A stretch of 64,000 bases of DNA from Sideroxydans lithotrophicus (GTDB taxonomy: Bacteria; Pseudomonadota; Gammaproteobacteria; Burkholderiales; Gallionellaceae), in assembly GCA_020723185.1 (NCBI GenBank), contig DYJI01000001.1, forward strand, positions 414,356 to 478,355. Direction: 5' to 3'. The notes under the pieces are model-generated. The model did not search any database. It was not told the origin of the DNA and saw only the letters and a program-made list of their open reading frames with translations. Shown here piece by piece: positions 1-8,611 of this stretch. The stretch's first letter is position 1, and every line of letters starts with the position of its first letter. A program made the translations under genes and the position numbers.

Positions 1-983
1 ATCTGCACCCATTCCAGCGTGCATTCCTGTGCCAGGCGGCGCAGGTCGATGCGGGTGAAGCGGTCACTGCCCAGACCGGCGGGCTCGGTTCTGGCCAGCG
101 CGAGTAATTGGTTGACCAGCCGCGTGCCGTGACGGGTACTGGTGAGGATGTGGCGCAGGGCATGCTGTTTCTGCTCTGTGTCATTGGTGCGCAACGCCAG
201 TTCTGCCTGGGTCTTCAGGCCGGCGAATGGCGTACGCAACTGGTGAGCGGCATCGGCGACGAAGCGTTGTTGTGCCGCCATCACCTGGTTCAATCGTTCC
301 AGCAGATCGTTCACCGCGTCGATCAGCGGCCGTACTTCGGCCGGCGCCTTGCTGCCGTCCAGCTGGCTCAGGTCGTCGCGCTGCCGGCTGCTGACTTCGT
401 TGCGCAGCCGCTCCAGCGGCCGCAGTCCCTGCTTCAATCCGTACCACACCACGGCCAGCGCGATCAGCGTCAGCAGGAGTTGCGGGATCACGATGTTGGC
501 AAGGATGCCTCGTATCAATGCCTGGCGCTGCTGGGTGGTTTCCGCGACATGCAGTTGCAGGACCTGGCCGCTGGCATGGAAGGTCAGGCTGACCATGCGT
601 GTCTTCTGGCCTTCGCGTTCGCCGTTGCTGAACAGCGGACCGGCACGGCCGCGCCGATAGGACAGCGGGCGCAGGGTGTTACCGTTGCCGGCCAACTTGT
701 GTCCCTCGCTGTCGGTGACCGTGTACACCACGCGATCCGGCATGCCGGGGTCGGAGCCGTCCGGCAGTTCGGGTATCACGTCCAGGCGCGGCGTGCCGCG
801 GCTGAGGCCGAGTTGTGAGGCGATATCGTTGGCGCGCTGCAGCAGCACCAGGTCGTAGGGCTGGTTGGCGTAGTTGATGGTGGCGAAATAGCCGACGGCG
901 GTACTGACGATCCACAGCAGATACAGCGAGATGAGCAAGCGCTGCATGAGGTAGCTGCGCAAGGAACGGATCGGATTCTCCAT
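1..983 (-). CDS. Sensor histidine kinase, TctE/QseC type (partial, 3' end outside window)
   Basis: Reading the minus strand from the ATG at 983 gives an open frame of about 327 residues that runs off the left edge of the window. It has a first membrane segment (about residues 12-34), a periplasmic sensor region resembling the 2CSK_N type, a second membrane segment (about 160-183), a HAMP-like linker, and the HisKA box AHQLRTPFAGL with the phospho-accepting His at about 247. The HATPase domain is missing because the gene is cut by the window edge. It follows the response regulator gene after a 22-bp gap, so the two form an operon. In TctDE relatives such pairs control carboxylate uptake; a link to the adjacent symporter is inference only. 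Confidence 0.85.
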   Translation of the reverse strand, partial: MENPIRSLRSYLMQRLLISLYLLWIVSTAVGYFATINYANQPYDLVLLQRANDIASQLGLSRGTPRLDVIPELPDGSDPGMPDRVVYTVTDSEGHKLAGNGNTLRPLSYRRGRAGPLFSNGEREGQKTRMVSLTFHASGQVLQLHVAETTQQRQALIRGILANIVIPQLLLTLIALAVVWYGLKQGLRPLERLRNEVSSRQRDDLSQLDGSKAPAEVRPLIDAVNDLLERLNQVMAAQQRFVADAAHQLRTPFAGLKTQAELALRTNDTEQKQHALRHILTSTRHGTRLVNQLLALARTEPAGLGSDRFTRIDLRRLAQECTLEWVQ

Positions 984-1005
984 GTCTTTGCTTTAGCCGC
1001 TGCGC

Positions 1006-1689
1006 TCAGCTTGCCTGATTTTTCAAGTTGTCGATGACGTAACCCAGCCCGCGTATGGTGCGGATGGTGACACCCGCCGGTTCGACTTTCTTGCGCAAGC
1101 GGTGGATGTAGACTTCGATGGCGTTGTTGCTGGCCTCTTCGGAATAACTGTAGAGGCGTTCCAGCAACTGTTCCTTGCTCACCACCCAGCCGATGCGCAT
1201 CATCAACGCTTCGAGCACGCTCAGCTCGCGTGTCGTGAGCTCCAGCGGTGTGCCGTCTATCATGGTGCGCCGGGCCACGCTGTCGAAGGTGAGCCTGCCG
1301 CAGACATAGACCGGATTCATGCCGCACTGGCCGCGCCGGATCAGCGCGCGCACGCGCGCTTCCAGCTCGGGCAGGCTGAAAGGTTTGATCATGTAATCGT
1401 CTGCACCGAGATCCAGCCCCTTGACGCGGTCGCCCTCTTCATCGCGCGCGGTGAGGATGATGACCGGTACCTGGCGATTGTTGTCGCGCAGGCTGCGCAG
1501 CACACTGAAGCCGTCCAGCTTGGGCAGGCCGAGATCCAGGATGACCAGGTCGAACGGCTGTTCGCCGCTGAGGATGAGTTTGGCGGACTGTCCGTCCCTG
1601 ACACAATCGACGGCGTAACCGGCATGGCGCATGGAGTTGCACAGTCCGTCGGCCAGCACTTCATCGTCTTCAGCGATCAGGATGCGCAT
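1006..1689 (-). CDS. OmpR-family response regulator, TctD/QseB type
   Basis: The 227-residue product has a receiver domain (acidic pair D8-D9, phosphorylation site D52 in ILDLGLP, conserved Lys in MIKPF near 102) followed by a winged-helix DNA-binding domain (about 130-222) ending in the typical RTIRGLGYVI segment. It is transcribed ahead of the kinase gene and divergently from the DUF4212/symporter pair, leaving about 150 bp that must hold promoters for both directions. This layout suggests, but does not show, that the regulator controls the transporter. Confidence 0.92.
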   Translation of the reverse strand: MRILIAEDDEVLADGLCNSMRHAGYAVDCVRDGQSAKLILSGEQPFDLVILDLGLPKLDGFSVLRSLRDNNRQVPVIILTARDEEGDRVKGLDLGADDYMIKPFSLPELEARVRALIRRGQCGMNPVYVCGRLTFDSVARRTMIDGTPLELTTRELSVLEALMMRIGWVVSKEQLLERLYSYSEEASNNAIEVYIHRLRKKVEPAGVTIRTIRGLGYVIDNLKNQAS

Positions 1690-1843
1690 CGTGTGTCAGT
1701 CACGTGTAAGGGAATAGGGTTAAGTTCGTCGCGGGCAGGTATGCTTATGCCTTCGTCGCCTGCCGCTGGGCTGCATTCTATGTGCAAGCGGCGGTTTGTC
1801 CAAATGGCGGGTGCGACATCAGGGATCAGGATCAGGAACTCAC

Positions 1844-2104
1844 ATGCAGGCAGGCGAAAGACATCAACGCTACTGGCGCAGCAACCTGCGCATGACCGGC
1901 GCGCTGCTGGCGATCTGGTTCGTCGCCACTTTCGTGGTCAGCTGGTTTGCACGCGAGCTGCAGACGCTGACTGTACTGGGCTTCCCGTTGCCTTTCTACA
2001 TGGCGGCACAAGGCGCTCTGCTGATCTATCTGCTGCTGGTCGGTTTCTATGCCTGGCGCATGGGAAAACTGGACGAGAAGTACGGCGTAGGAGAAGACGC
2101 CTGA
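1844..2104 (+). CDS. DUF4212 small membrane subunit of a sodium:solute symporter
   Basis: This is an 86-residue protein with two hydrophobic segments (about 14-34 and 45-68) and the short conserved tail GKLDEKYG typical of DUF4212 proteins. These are nearly always encoded directly before a VC_2705-type sodium:solute symporter and are thought to be its small subunit. The stop codon overlaps the ATG of the symporter gene (TGATG), which implies translational coupling. I chose the ATG at 1844 because the frame continues upstream only through residues that do not fit the family. Confidence 0.88.
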   Translation: MQAGERHQRYWRSNLRMTGALLAIWFVATFVVSWFARELQTLTVLGFPLPFYMAAQGALLIYLLLVGFYAWRMGKLDEKYGVGEDA

Positions 2105-4182
2105 TGGCCGGACAGTCGCAATTCACCTCGCAGCTCAAGCGCTATTACTCCTTGTACACGGGCGGCGTCATCGGCTTCGTGGTGTTGCTGTCCATCCTCG
2201 AACAGATGGGCGTGCCCAACCAGACGCTGGGCTACATCTTCCTCGGTGTGACCGTATCGCTGTACGCGGGCATCGGCATCCTTTCCAAGACTTCGGATGT
2301 GTCGGAATACTATGTGGCCGGGCGCCGCGTACCGGCCTTGTTCAACGGCATGGCGACCGCTGCCGACTGGATGTCCGCCGCGAGTTTCATCGGCTTGGCG
2401 GGTACGCTGTATATCTCCGGCTACGACGGGCTAGCGTTCGTCATGGGATGGACCGGTGGCTATTGTCTGGTGGCGCTGTTCCTTGCGCCCTATCTGCGCA
2501 AGTTCGGCCAATATACCGTGCCGGATTTCCTGGGCGCGCGTTACGGCGGCGACGGCCCACGCATGATCGGCGTGTTCGCGGCCATCCTGTGCTCTTTCAC
2601 TTATGTCATCGCGCAGATCTACGGCTTGGGTCTCATCGTCAGCCGCTTCACCGGGCTGGATTTCGGTGTCGGCGTGTTCGTCGGTCTGGGCAGCATCCTG
2701 TTCTGCTCCTTCCTCGGCGGCATGCGCGCGGTGACCTGGACGCAGGTGTCGCAATACGTGATTCTTATCGTGGCTTACATGATTCCGGTGATCTGGCTGT
2801 CGGTGAAACATACCGGCAACCCCGTGCCGCAGATCGCCTACGGATATGTACTGGAACAAGTGACGGCACGCGAGCAGGTGCTGAACGATGCACAGACGCC
2901 GGAAGGCGCGCGCGAGGCGGAAGTGCGCGCCATCCTGCGGCAGCGGCAGGATGCGACCGAAGACAGGCTGCGCGCGCTGGAAGCGGGGGGCGAAGAATAT
3001 CTGGCTGCGGAGCGGGCGCGGCTGGGGGCGGAACTATCCGCACTGCGCTCGCGGCACGCGCCCGAGGCCGAGATCGAGATCGCACAGCGGGAGTTGGAGG
3101 CATTCCCGCAAGGGATTGCCGCCGCCAACAGCATCTGGCGTGCCGAAGCGGAGGCCGACCGTCTGAAATCGTCGCCTATCGTGGCCCACGCCGAGCCCTA
3201 TGCGGGGCCGGATGAAGAATCGCGCGACAAGAAGCGCAAGAACTTCCTGGCGCTGGTGTTCTGTCTGATGGTGGGTACGGCGGCCTTGCCACACATCCTG
3301 ATGCGCTTCTACACCACGACCTCTGTCAAGGAGGCGCGGCTGTCGGTGTTTTGGTCGCTGTTGTTCATCTCGCTGCTGTATCTCACCGCGCCCGCTCTGG
3401 CAGTGCTGGCCAAATACGATGTGTACACCTTGCTGGTGGGATCCAGCTTCTCCGAGCTGCCGAGCTGGGTGTCGGCCTGGGAAGCGGTGGACAGGGCGTT
3501 GATGAACGTGAGCGACATCAACAAGGACGGCATCGTGCAGCTGGCAGAAGTCACCATAGGCGGCGACCTGATCGTGCTGGCCACGCCGGAGATCGCCGGG
3601 CTGCCCTATGTGGTCACTGCACTGGTGGCGGCGGGCGGCCTTGCAGCGGCCTTGTCGACGGCCGACGGTTTGATGCTGACCATCGCCAACGCGCTGTCGC
3701 ACGACGTGTACTACAAGATGATAGACCCGAAGGCGCCCACCGGCCGGCGTCTGGCCATCTCCAAGGGGCTGCTGCTGCTGGTGGCAGTGTGCGCGGCCTA
3801 TGTCACTGCACTCAAGCCGGGTGACATCCTGTTCATGGTGGGCGCGGCGTTCTCGCTGGCCGGCTCGGCCTTTTTTCCGGCGCTGGTGCTGGGCATATTC
3901 TGGAAGCGGGCCAACAAGGTCGGTGCTATCGCTGGCATGATCAGCGGGCTGAGCGTGTGCATGCTCTATATGTACATCACCTATCCGTTCTTCGGCGTGA
4001 ACGCCCCGCTGTGGTGGGAGATCAATCCCATCTCGGCAGGCATCTTCGGCATCCCGGTAGGCTTCGTCGGCGTCATCATCGGCAGCGTATTGAGCCGTCC
4101 GCCGGCAGCCAAGGTGCAGGCGCTGGTGGACTACGTGCGTTACCCGAACATGGCAGGTGACGAAGGTCGGGGCACCTCCTGA
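2104..4182 (+). CDS. Sodium:solute symporter, VC_2705 subfamily (acetate/carboxylate type)
   Basis: The 692-residue polytopic membrane protein belongs to the SSS family: MTAAD/SAASFIG-like core helices near residues 85-105, a GGMRAVTWTQ motif near 205, and a long series of hydrophobic helices to the C-terminus. A hydrophilic, charged, alanine- and glutamate-rich segment of about 120 residues (roughly 245-365, coiled-coil-like) splits the transporter, as is characteristic of this subfamily. The frame is open far upstream of 2104 because it runs antisense to the regulator gene, but the start overlapping the DUF4212 stop is the natural one. Substrate is likely acetate or another small carboxylate; this cannot be fixed from sequence alone. 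Confidence 0.9.
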   Translation: MAGQSQFTSQLKRYYSLYTGGVIGFVVLLSILEQMGVPNQTLGYIFLGVTVSLYAGIGILSKTSDVSEYYVAGRRVPALFNGMATAADWMSAASFIGLAGTLYISGYDGLAFVMGWTGGYCLVALFLAPYLRKFGQYTVPDFLGARYGGDGPRMIGVFAAILCSFTYVIAQIYGLGLIVSRFTGLDFGVGVFVGLGSILFCSFLGGMRAVTWTQVSQYVILIVAYMIPVIWLSVKHTGNPVPQIAYGYVLEQVTAREQVLNDAQTPEGAREAEVRAILRQRQDATEDRLRALEAGGEEYLAAERARLGAELSALRSRHAPEAEIEIAQRELEAFPQGIAAANSIWRAEAEADRLKSSPIVAHAEPYAGPDEESRDKKRKNFLALVFCLMVGTAALPHILMRFYTTTSVKEARLSVFWSLLFISLLYLTAPALAVLAKYDVYTLLVGSSFSELPSWVSAWEAVDRALMNVSDINKDGIVQLAEVTIGGDLIVLATPEIAGLPYVVTALVAAGGLAAALSTADGLMLTIANALSHDVYYKMIDPKAPTGRRLAISKGLLLLVAVCAAYVTALKPGDILFMVGAAFSLAGSAFFPALVLGIFWKRANKVGAIAGMISGLSVCMLYMYITYPFFGVNAPLWWEINPISAGIFGIPVGFVGVIIGSVLSRPPAAKVQALVDYVRYPNMAGDEGRGTS

Positions 4183-4189
4183 GCCGGTA

Positions 4190-4501
4190 ATGGAAGATCC
4201 GCTCCTGCTATTGATCGTGCTGCTGAAGGCGCTAGTGGAGATCGCCGCGTTATCGCTGTTGGCGCAGGGCGTGCTGCGAGTACTGGCCGGCCGCAGCTAT
4301 AAAGAGAATCCAGTCTATCGTCTGTTTCAGGTGATCGCCTCACCGGCTATCGCGCTGGCCAGCAAGGTGACGCCGCGCTTCATCGCCCCGCAGTATCTGG
4401 GGCTGGTCGCCGTGCTGCTGTTGTTCTGGATGTGGCTGGCACTGGTCTATGCCAAAGCCCATGTCTGTCACGCCGGGAAACTGGCCTGTTTCGCCGGATA
4501 G
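4190..4501 (+). CDS. Small hypothetical membrane protein
   Basis: About 103 residues from the ATG at 4190, with two long hydrophobic stretches (about residues 5-25 and 65-90) separated by a polar loop containing RSYKENPVYRLFQ. I do not recognise a named family. It starts 7 bp after the symporter stop, so it may be co-transcribed. A GTG at 4157 inside the symporter gene is an alternative start but would add non-hydrophobic residues without apparent purpose. The composition matches neighbouring genes, which supports real coding. Confidence 0.6.
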   Translation: MEDPLLLLIVLLKALVEIAALSLLAQGVLRVLAGRSYKENPVYRLFQVIASPAIALASKVTPRFIAPQYLGLVAVLLLFWMWLALVYAKAHVCHAGKLACFAG

Positions 4502-4550
4502 CGGTTGGACTGTGCGGGCAAAAGCCGCTATCCTTCGCGCCCTCAAACAA

Positions 4551-4627
4551 GCGCCCGTAGCTCAGCTGGATAGAGTATTGGTTTCCGAAGCCAAGGGTCG
4601 TGGGTTCGACTCCCGCCGGGCGCGCCA
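4551..4627 (+). tRNA. tRNA-Arg (anticodon CCG)
   Basis: A 77-nt cloverleaf: acceptor stem GCGCCCG pairs with CGGGCGC, discriminator G, and CCA encoded at 4625-4627. The anticodon arm has a 5-bp stem around loop TTCCGAA, giving anticodon CCG at 4585-4587, and the T loop is GTTCGAC. The acceptor stem and D arm are those known for proteobacterial tRNA-Arg(CCG). No direct repeat of its 3' end was noticed nearby, so I see no sign that it serves as an integration site here. Confidence 0.95.
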
Positions 4628-4681
4628 GAATTACGTTGCAAAGTCCAATGTTGCGGTCGCGCTGCGGCCGGGAGGCAAGTC

Positions 4682-4900
4682 ATGGCACGTCTGATATTCC
4701 TAGTGGTCGCCATCGCGTTGGTGTACTGGCTGCTGCGCCGCTTTCGTCGGCCATCCTCCGAATCCGGGGATGCCGCGCAGACGGAAGATATGGTGAGTTG
4801 CGCGCGATGCGGATTGAATCTGCCCAAGAGTGAAGCCATCGCCTCGGGCGACGATTATTTTTGTTGCGAGGCGCACCGGCGCGAATCGAAGCCGGAATGA
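4682..4900 (+). CDS. PP0621-family small zinc-ribbon-like membrane protein
   Basis: This 72-residue protein has an N-terminal membrane anchor (about residues 3-18), an arginine-rich step, and a soluble tail with two cysteine pairs (CARC near 40 and CC near 62) plus a nearby His. That layout is typical of the uncharacterised PP0621 family, which is usually encoded immediately before pilS. Its stop codon overlaps the pilS start (ATGA), indicating translational coupling. A metal-binding role is plausible from the cysteines, but the function is unknown. Confidence 0.82.
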   Translation: MARLIFLVVAIALVYWLLRRFRRPSSESGDAAQTEDMVSCARCGLNLPKSEAIASGDDYFCCEAHRRESKPE

Positions 4901-6534
4901 AGCGTATGCGGGACGCCGCGAATCCCGAGGTCTCGCTGTTCGCGGCGTGGCGTCCGCCGACCGCGCTGACGCCTGACAGTCTCTGGCGCTCCCTTGCCCT
5001 GTTCAATCTGTATCGCCTGATCCTGGGCGGTGTGCTGGTATTCACTTCCGCGCTGTTCGGTGCGGCGCTGTCGCTGACACAGTCCGGGCAGACGGCATTC
5101 TTCTGGGTCAGTGCCACCTTCACCACGCTGGTTCTGGTTTCGGTGCTGGCCGTGGTGTGGCGCAAGCCGCAGCCGGGCTGGCAATTGGCTTTCCAGCTAT
5201 GCGTCGATATCGCATGTATCGGCACGCTGAGTTATATCGGCGGCGGTGTGCAGAGCAACCTGCCCATGCTGTTGCTTGTGTCGCTGGCTTTCGCCGGCAT
5301 GATCAGCCATGGCCGCATCACACTGCTGTATGCGGCGCTGGCCAGTATCACTTTGCTGCTCAGTCACGCTTATGCGGTGTTGACCCGCGATGCGTCGGAG
5401 GCGCTGTTCTTTCAGACCGGCATCCTGAGTACTTCGTATTTTGCGGTGGCTTGGCTGGCGCACGCGATGTCGAAATATGCTTTGGAGAGCGAACGCCTGG
5501 CGGCGCGGCGCGGCGAGGATCTGTCCAGCATGGCCGAGGCGAACCGGCTGATGATCCAGGGTATGCCGGACGGAATGCTGGTGGTGGATGAGCGCGGCCA
5601 TGTGCGGCAGGCCAATCCCGCTGCCGGTCGCCTGCTGGGGTATGGGTTCACCACGGAGCATCTGGTCGAGCTGGGTGAATGTTCGCCCCTGCTGGAGGCC
5701 ATGTATGCCGCGTGGAGACAGAATCGCGCCTTGGGCGGCGAGGCACTGCAGCTGCCGCGCACCAACCGTACCGTGAGGGTGCATTTCATGGAGATCGGCG
5801 GGGCAAGCTTCTGGGGTGCTGTGATCGTGCTCGAGGATATACAGCGCATCCAGGCGCAGGCGCAGCAGGTGAAGCTGGCGGCATTGGGCAGGCTGACCGC
5901 GAACATCGCGCATGAAGTGCGTAATCCGTTGTCCTCGATCAGCTATGCCACCGAATTGCTGCAGGAAAGTCCGCGCGATCCGGCGCAGACGCGCCTGCTG
6001 CAGATCATCTTGGATAACACCTCGCGCTTGAACCGTATCGTACAGGACGTGATGCAGATCAACCGGCGCGATCGCTCGCAAATGGAAAAGATCGATGTGC
6101 CGACGGCGTTGTCGGTATTCATCGACAACCTGGCGCAGGTGGAGCAGGTGCCACGGGAAATATTTGAGTTGGAGGTGCCCGCTGGGAGTATGGTCAGTTT
6201 CGATCGCGGTCATTTCGAGCAAGTGCTGTGGAACCTGTGCCGCAATGCTTTGCGATATAGTCGCAAGCAGACCGGCAGCGTGCGGCTGCGGTGGCTGCAG
6301 GATGGCGAAGGGCGGCAGCTGCTCGAAGTCGAGGATGATGGGCCGGGTGTGGCGGAGGCGGAGGTGCAGAACCTGTTCGAACCGTTCTACACCACGGACA
6401 GTCGCGGCACCGGGCTGGGACTGTATATCGCGCGCGAGTTATGTGAGGCGAACGATGCCGTGATCGGATATCGGCACGGTGCCGGGGGCGGGGCATGTTT
6501 CAGCATCGCTTTCGGACGTGGCGGGGAGGCATAA
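4897..6534 (+). CDS. pilS: PilS-type sensor histidine kinase
   Basis: The 545-residue kinase has about six N-terminal membrane helices (about 30-195), a PAS-like segment (about 215-320), the HisKA box IAHEVRNPLSSI with His at about 339, and an HATPase domain with NALRYS, DDGPGV and GTGLGL motifs. Multi-helix membrane input plus direct pairing with an NtrC-type regulator matches PilS, which controls type IV pilin transcription in pseudomonads. The ATG at 4897 overlaps the preceding stop codon and was chosen over one at 4861. No pilA gene lies in the window. Confidence 0.88.
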   Translation: MKRMRDAANPEVSLFAAWRPPTALTPDSLWRSLALFNLYRLILGGVLVFTSALFGAALSLTQSGQTAFFWVSATFTTLVLVSVLAVVWRKPQPGWQLAFQLCVDIACIGTLSYIGGGVQSNLPMLLLVSLAFAGMISHGRITLLYAALASITLLLSHAYAVLTRDASEALFFQTGILSTSYFAVAWLAHAMSKYALESERLAARRGEDLSSMAEANRLMIQGMPDGMLVVDERGHVRQANPAAGRLLGYGFTTEHLVELGECSPLLEAMYAAWRQNRALGGEALQLPRTNRTVRVHFMEIGGASFWGAVIVLEDIQRIQAQAQQVKLAALGRLTANIAHEVRNPLSSISYATELLQESPRDPAQTRLLQIILDNTSRLNRIVQDVMQINRRDRSQMEKIDVPTALSVFIDNLAQVEQVPREIFELEVPAGSMVSFDRGHFEQVLWNLCRNALRYSRKQTGSVRLRWLQDGEGRQLLEVEDDGPGVAEAEVQNLFEPFYTTDSRGTGLGLYIARELCEANDAVIGYRHGAGGGACFSIAFGRGGEA

Positions 6535-6543
6535 GGGAAAGGC

Positions 6544-7890
6544 ATGGAAGCGGGGATACCGAACGTACTGATCGTGGACGATGAGCCCGACATCCTGGAG
6601 TTGCTGGAGCTGGCGTTGACCCGCATGGGGCTGGATGTGACCAGGGCGAGCGGATTGGGCGAAGCGAAAGCACGTCTGCTCGAACGTCGCTTTGCGATGT
6701 GTCTGACCGATATGCGCATGGCCGACGGAACGGGGCTGGACGTGGTGCGGCACATCGCCGAAAGCAGTCTCGATCTGCCCGTCGCGGTGATCACGGCACA
6801 CGGCAACACGGAGAATGCCGTGGCGGCGCTCAAGGCAGGTGCCTTCGATTATCTTTCCAAGCCGGTGTCGCTGGAGCAGTTGCGAGCACTGGTGAATTCC
6901 GCGCTCCGCTTGCCTGCCTGTGCCGGGCGGGCGGAAGGGGCTCAGCCCGCACTGCTGGGCGAGGCACCGGCCATGCGGCAGGCGCGCGACCTGATCGCGC
7001 GTGTCGCGCGCAGTCAGGCACCGGTGCATATCAGCGGCGAGTCGGGCAGCGGCAAGGAGATGGCGGCGCGACTGATCGTGGCGCAGAGCGCCCGATGTGG
7101 GCAGCCTTTCATCGCGGTCAACTGCGGTGCGATCCCCGAGAATCTGATGGAGAGCGAGTTCTTCGGCTACCGCAAGGGCGCATTCACCGGCGCAGACAAG
7201 GACCGGGACGGGTTCTTCCAGGCAGCGAACCAGGGCACGCTCCTGCTCGACGAGGTGGCCGAGTTGCCGCTGGCGATGCAGGTCAAGCTGTTACGTGCCA
7301 TCCAGGAAAAACGGGTGCGCCGCGTGGGCGCGACCGAAGAAGAGGCGGTGGATGTACGGATCCTGAGTGCGACGCACCGTGATCTGGCCGCATGCGTGCG
7401 TGACGGCAGTTTCCGGCAGGACCTTTACTATCGCTTGAATGTGATCGCATTGCGTATGCCGGCCTTGCGCGAGATGCATGAAGATATCCCGCAGATCGCA
7501 CAGCAATTGCTGCAGCGGATCGGCGGTGCGGCAGGCGCAAAGTTCTCGCCCGCTGCCCTGAAACTACTGTCTTCATACGACTTCCCGGGCAACGTGCGGG
7601 AGCTGGAGAATGTGATCGAGCGTGCGCTGGCCTTGTGCGCAGAGGGAGTCATCCAGCCGGATGACCTGCAGTTGCGACCCATGGGTGGCGAGCAGCAGGC
7701 TGTTGCAACGGGTGGCAAGTACCCGCTGACCGACTATCTCGATCGTGTGGAGCGCGAAGCGATACTGGAAGCCTTGCAGCAGACGCATTTCAATCGCACC
7801 GCTGCCGCCAAGATACTGGGTGTTACCTTCCGCGCCTTGCGCTACCGCATGGACAGGCTGTCCATCACTGACCGGGACAAGCAGCAATGA
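6544..7890 (+). CDS. pilR: PilR-type sigma-54 response regulator
   Basis: The 448-residue protein has a receiver domain (VDDEPD at 11-16, phosphorylation site D56 in TDMRMADG), an AAA+ sigma-54 activation domain (Walker A GESGSGKE near 167, GAFTGA loop near 215, Walker B LLLDEVAELP) and a Fis-type helix-turn-helix at the C-terminus (NRTAAAKILGVTFRALRYRMDRL). It follows pilS by 9 bp and overlaps ampD by 4 bp. PilR with sigma-54 drives pilin transcription in related bacteria. Confidence 0.9.
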   Translation: MEAGIPNVLIVDDEPDILELLELALTRMGLDVTRASGLGEAKARLLERRFAMCLTDMRMADGTGLDVVRHIAESSLDLPVAVITAHGNTENAVAALKAGAFDYLSKPVSLEQLRALVNSALRLPACAGRAEGAQPALLGEAPAMRQARDLIARVARSQAPVHISGESGSGKEMAARLIVAQSARCGQPFIAVNCGAIPENLMESEFFGYRKGAFTGADKDRDGFFQAANQGTLLLDEVAELPLAMQVKLLRAIQEKRVRRVGATEEEAVDVRILSATHRDLAACVRDGSFRQDLYYRLNVIALRMPALREMHEDIPQIAQQLLQRIGGAAGAKFSPAALKLLSSYDFPGNVRELENVIERALALCAEGVIQPDDLQLRPMGGEQQAVATGGKYPLTDYLDRVEREAILEALQQTHFNRTAAAKILGVTFRALRYRMDRLSITDRDKQQ

Positions 7891-8435
7891 AGTTCGGTCC
7901 GGGTGGCTGGCTGAGCGGGGTCAGGCGTATCGCGTCGCCGAACTTCGACGCACGGCCGGCGCGGACGCCGGTCAGCCTGCTGGTCATCCACAGCATCAGC
8001 CTGCCTCCGGATGAATTCGGCGGGCCGGGCGTGCGACATTTGTTCACCAACACACTGGATTGCAGCGCGCATCCTTATTATGCGCAGCTGCAAGGTTTGC
8101 GTGTGTCGGCCCATTTCCTGATCGGGCGTGACGGTGCTATCACCCAGTTCGTCCCCTGTGGCAGTCGGGCGTGGCATGCGGGTGTGTCGGCGTGGCATGG
8201 GCGCGAGCGCTGCAATGACTTTTCCATCGGTATCGAGCTGGAGGGGTGCGACAGGCTGCCCTTCGAGCCTGCGCAGTATGCGGCCCTGGCCCGGCTGACG
8301 CGTCGATTGCGACGGAATTATCCGATACGGCACATCGTCGGCCATGCCGATATCGCGCCCGGCCGCAAAACCGACCCAGGTCCACTGTTCGATTGGGGGC
8401 ATTATTTCAGGCTGCTCGATCGCTCATCCGCGTAA
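7887..8435 (+). CDS. ampD: 1,6-anhydro-N-acetylmuramyl-L-alanine amidase AmpD
   Basis: This 182-residue cytoplasmic amidase cleaves the lactyl-amide bond of anhydromuropeptides during cell-wall recycling. Zinc ligands of the family are visible: His35 in LVIHS, and the His and Asp of GHADIAPGRKTDPG near 150-163, with the catalytic Lys in the same motif; a conserved Glu occurs in SIGIELEG. Length matches AmpD, with no signal peptide. The start overlaps the pilR stop by 4 bp (ATGA), so it is probably co-transcribed with pilSR. Confidence 0.93.
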   Translation: MKFGPGGWLSGVRRIASPNFDARPARTPVSLLVIHSISLPPDEFGGPGVRHLFTNTLDCSAHPYYAQLQGLRVSAHFLIGRDGAITQFVPCGSRAWHAGVSAWHGRERCNDFSIGIELEGCDRLPFEPAQYAALARLTRRLRRNYPIRHIVGHADIAPGRKTDPGPLFDWGHYFRLLDRSSA

Positions 8436-8481
8436 CGGCGGGAGATGGCCGGAATCGAAAATATATAGGCCAAATTTCTGC

Positions 8482-8547
8482 TTGCATTAATTCCCTCAGC
8501 TACTAGAATTAGCCCCAATTCGCAGGTTGGACCACTAGATATAGTGT
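8482..8547 (+). promoter_or_regulatory. nrdA promoter with two NrdR-like boxes
   Basis: A sigma-70-like promoter is visible as TTGCAT (8482-8487) and TAGAAT (8504-8509) with a 16-bp spacer. Two partly palindromic elements resembling NrdR boxes follow: CTAGAATTAG (8503-8512), overlapping the -10, and CACTAGATATAGTG (8533-8546). Their centres are 32 bp apart, about three helical turns, the spacing known for tandem NrdR boxes. NrdR represses ribonucleotide reductase genes when dATP is high, which fits the nrdA start 64 bp downstream. Confidence 0.72.
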
Positions 8548-8611
8548 TTTTCTGTGTAAAGCTGATCCGGCGCAAGGCCGGGCGACATCTGCAAATAAAA
8601 GGGGAGAATAC

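Noticed and set aside
1102..2103. Long upstream extension of the symporter frame (open from 1102)
   Set aside because: It runs antisense to the response regulator and through the DUF4212 gene; the ATG at 2104 overlapping the DUF4212 stop is the natural start.
4551..4627. tRNA-Arg as attachment site of an integrative element
   Set aside because: No tyrosine or serine recombinase and no repeat of the tRNA 3' end were noticed, and the flanking genes are ordinary housekeeping genes.
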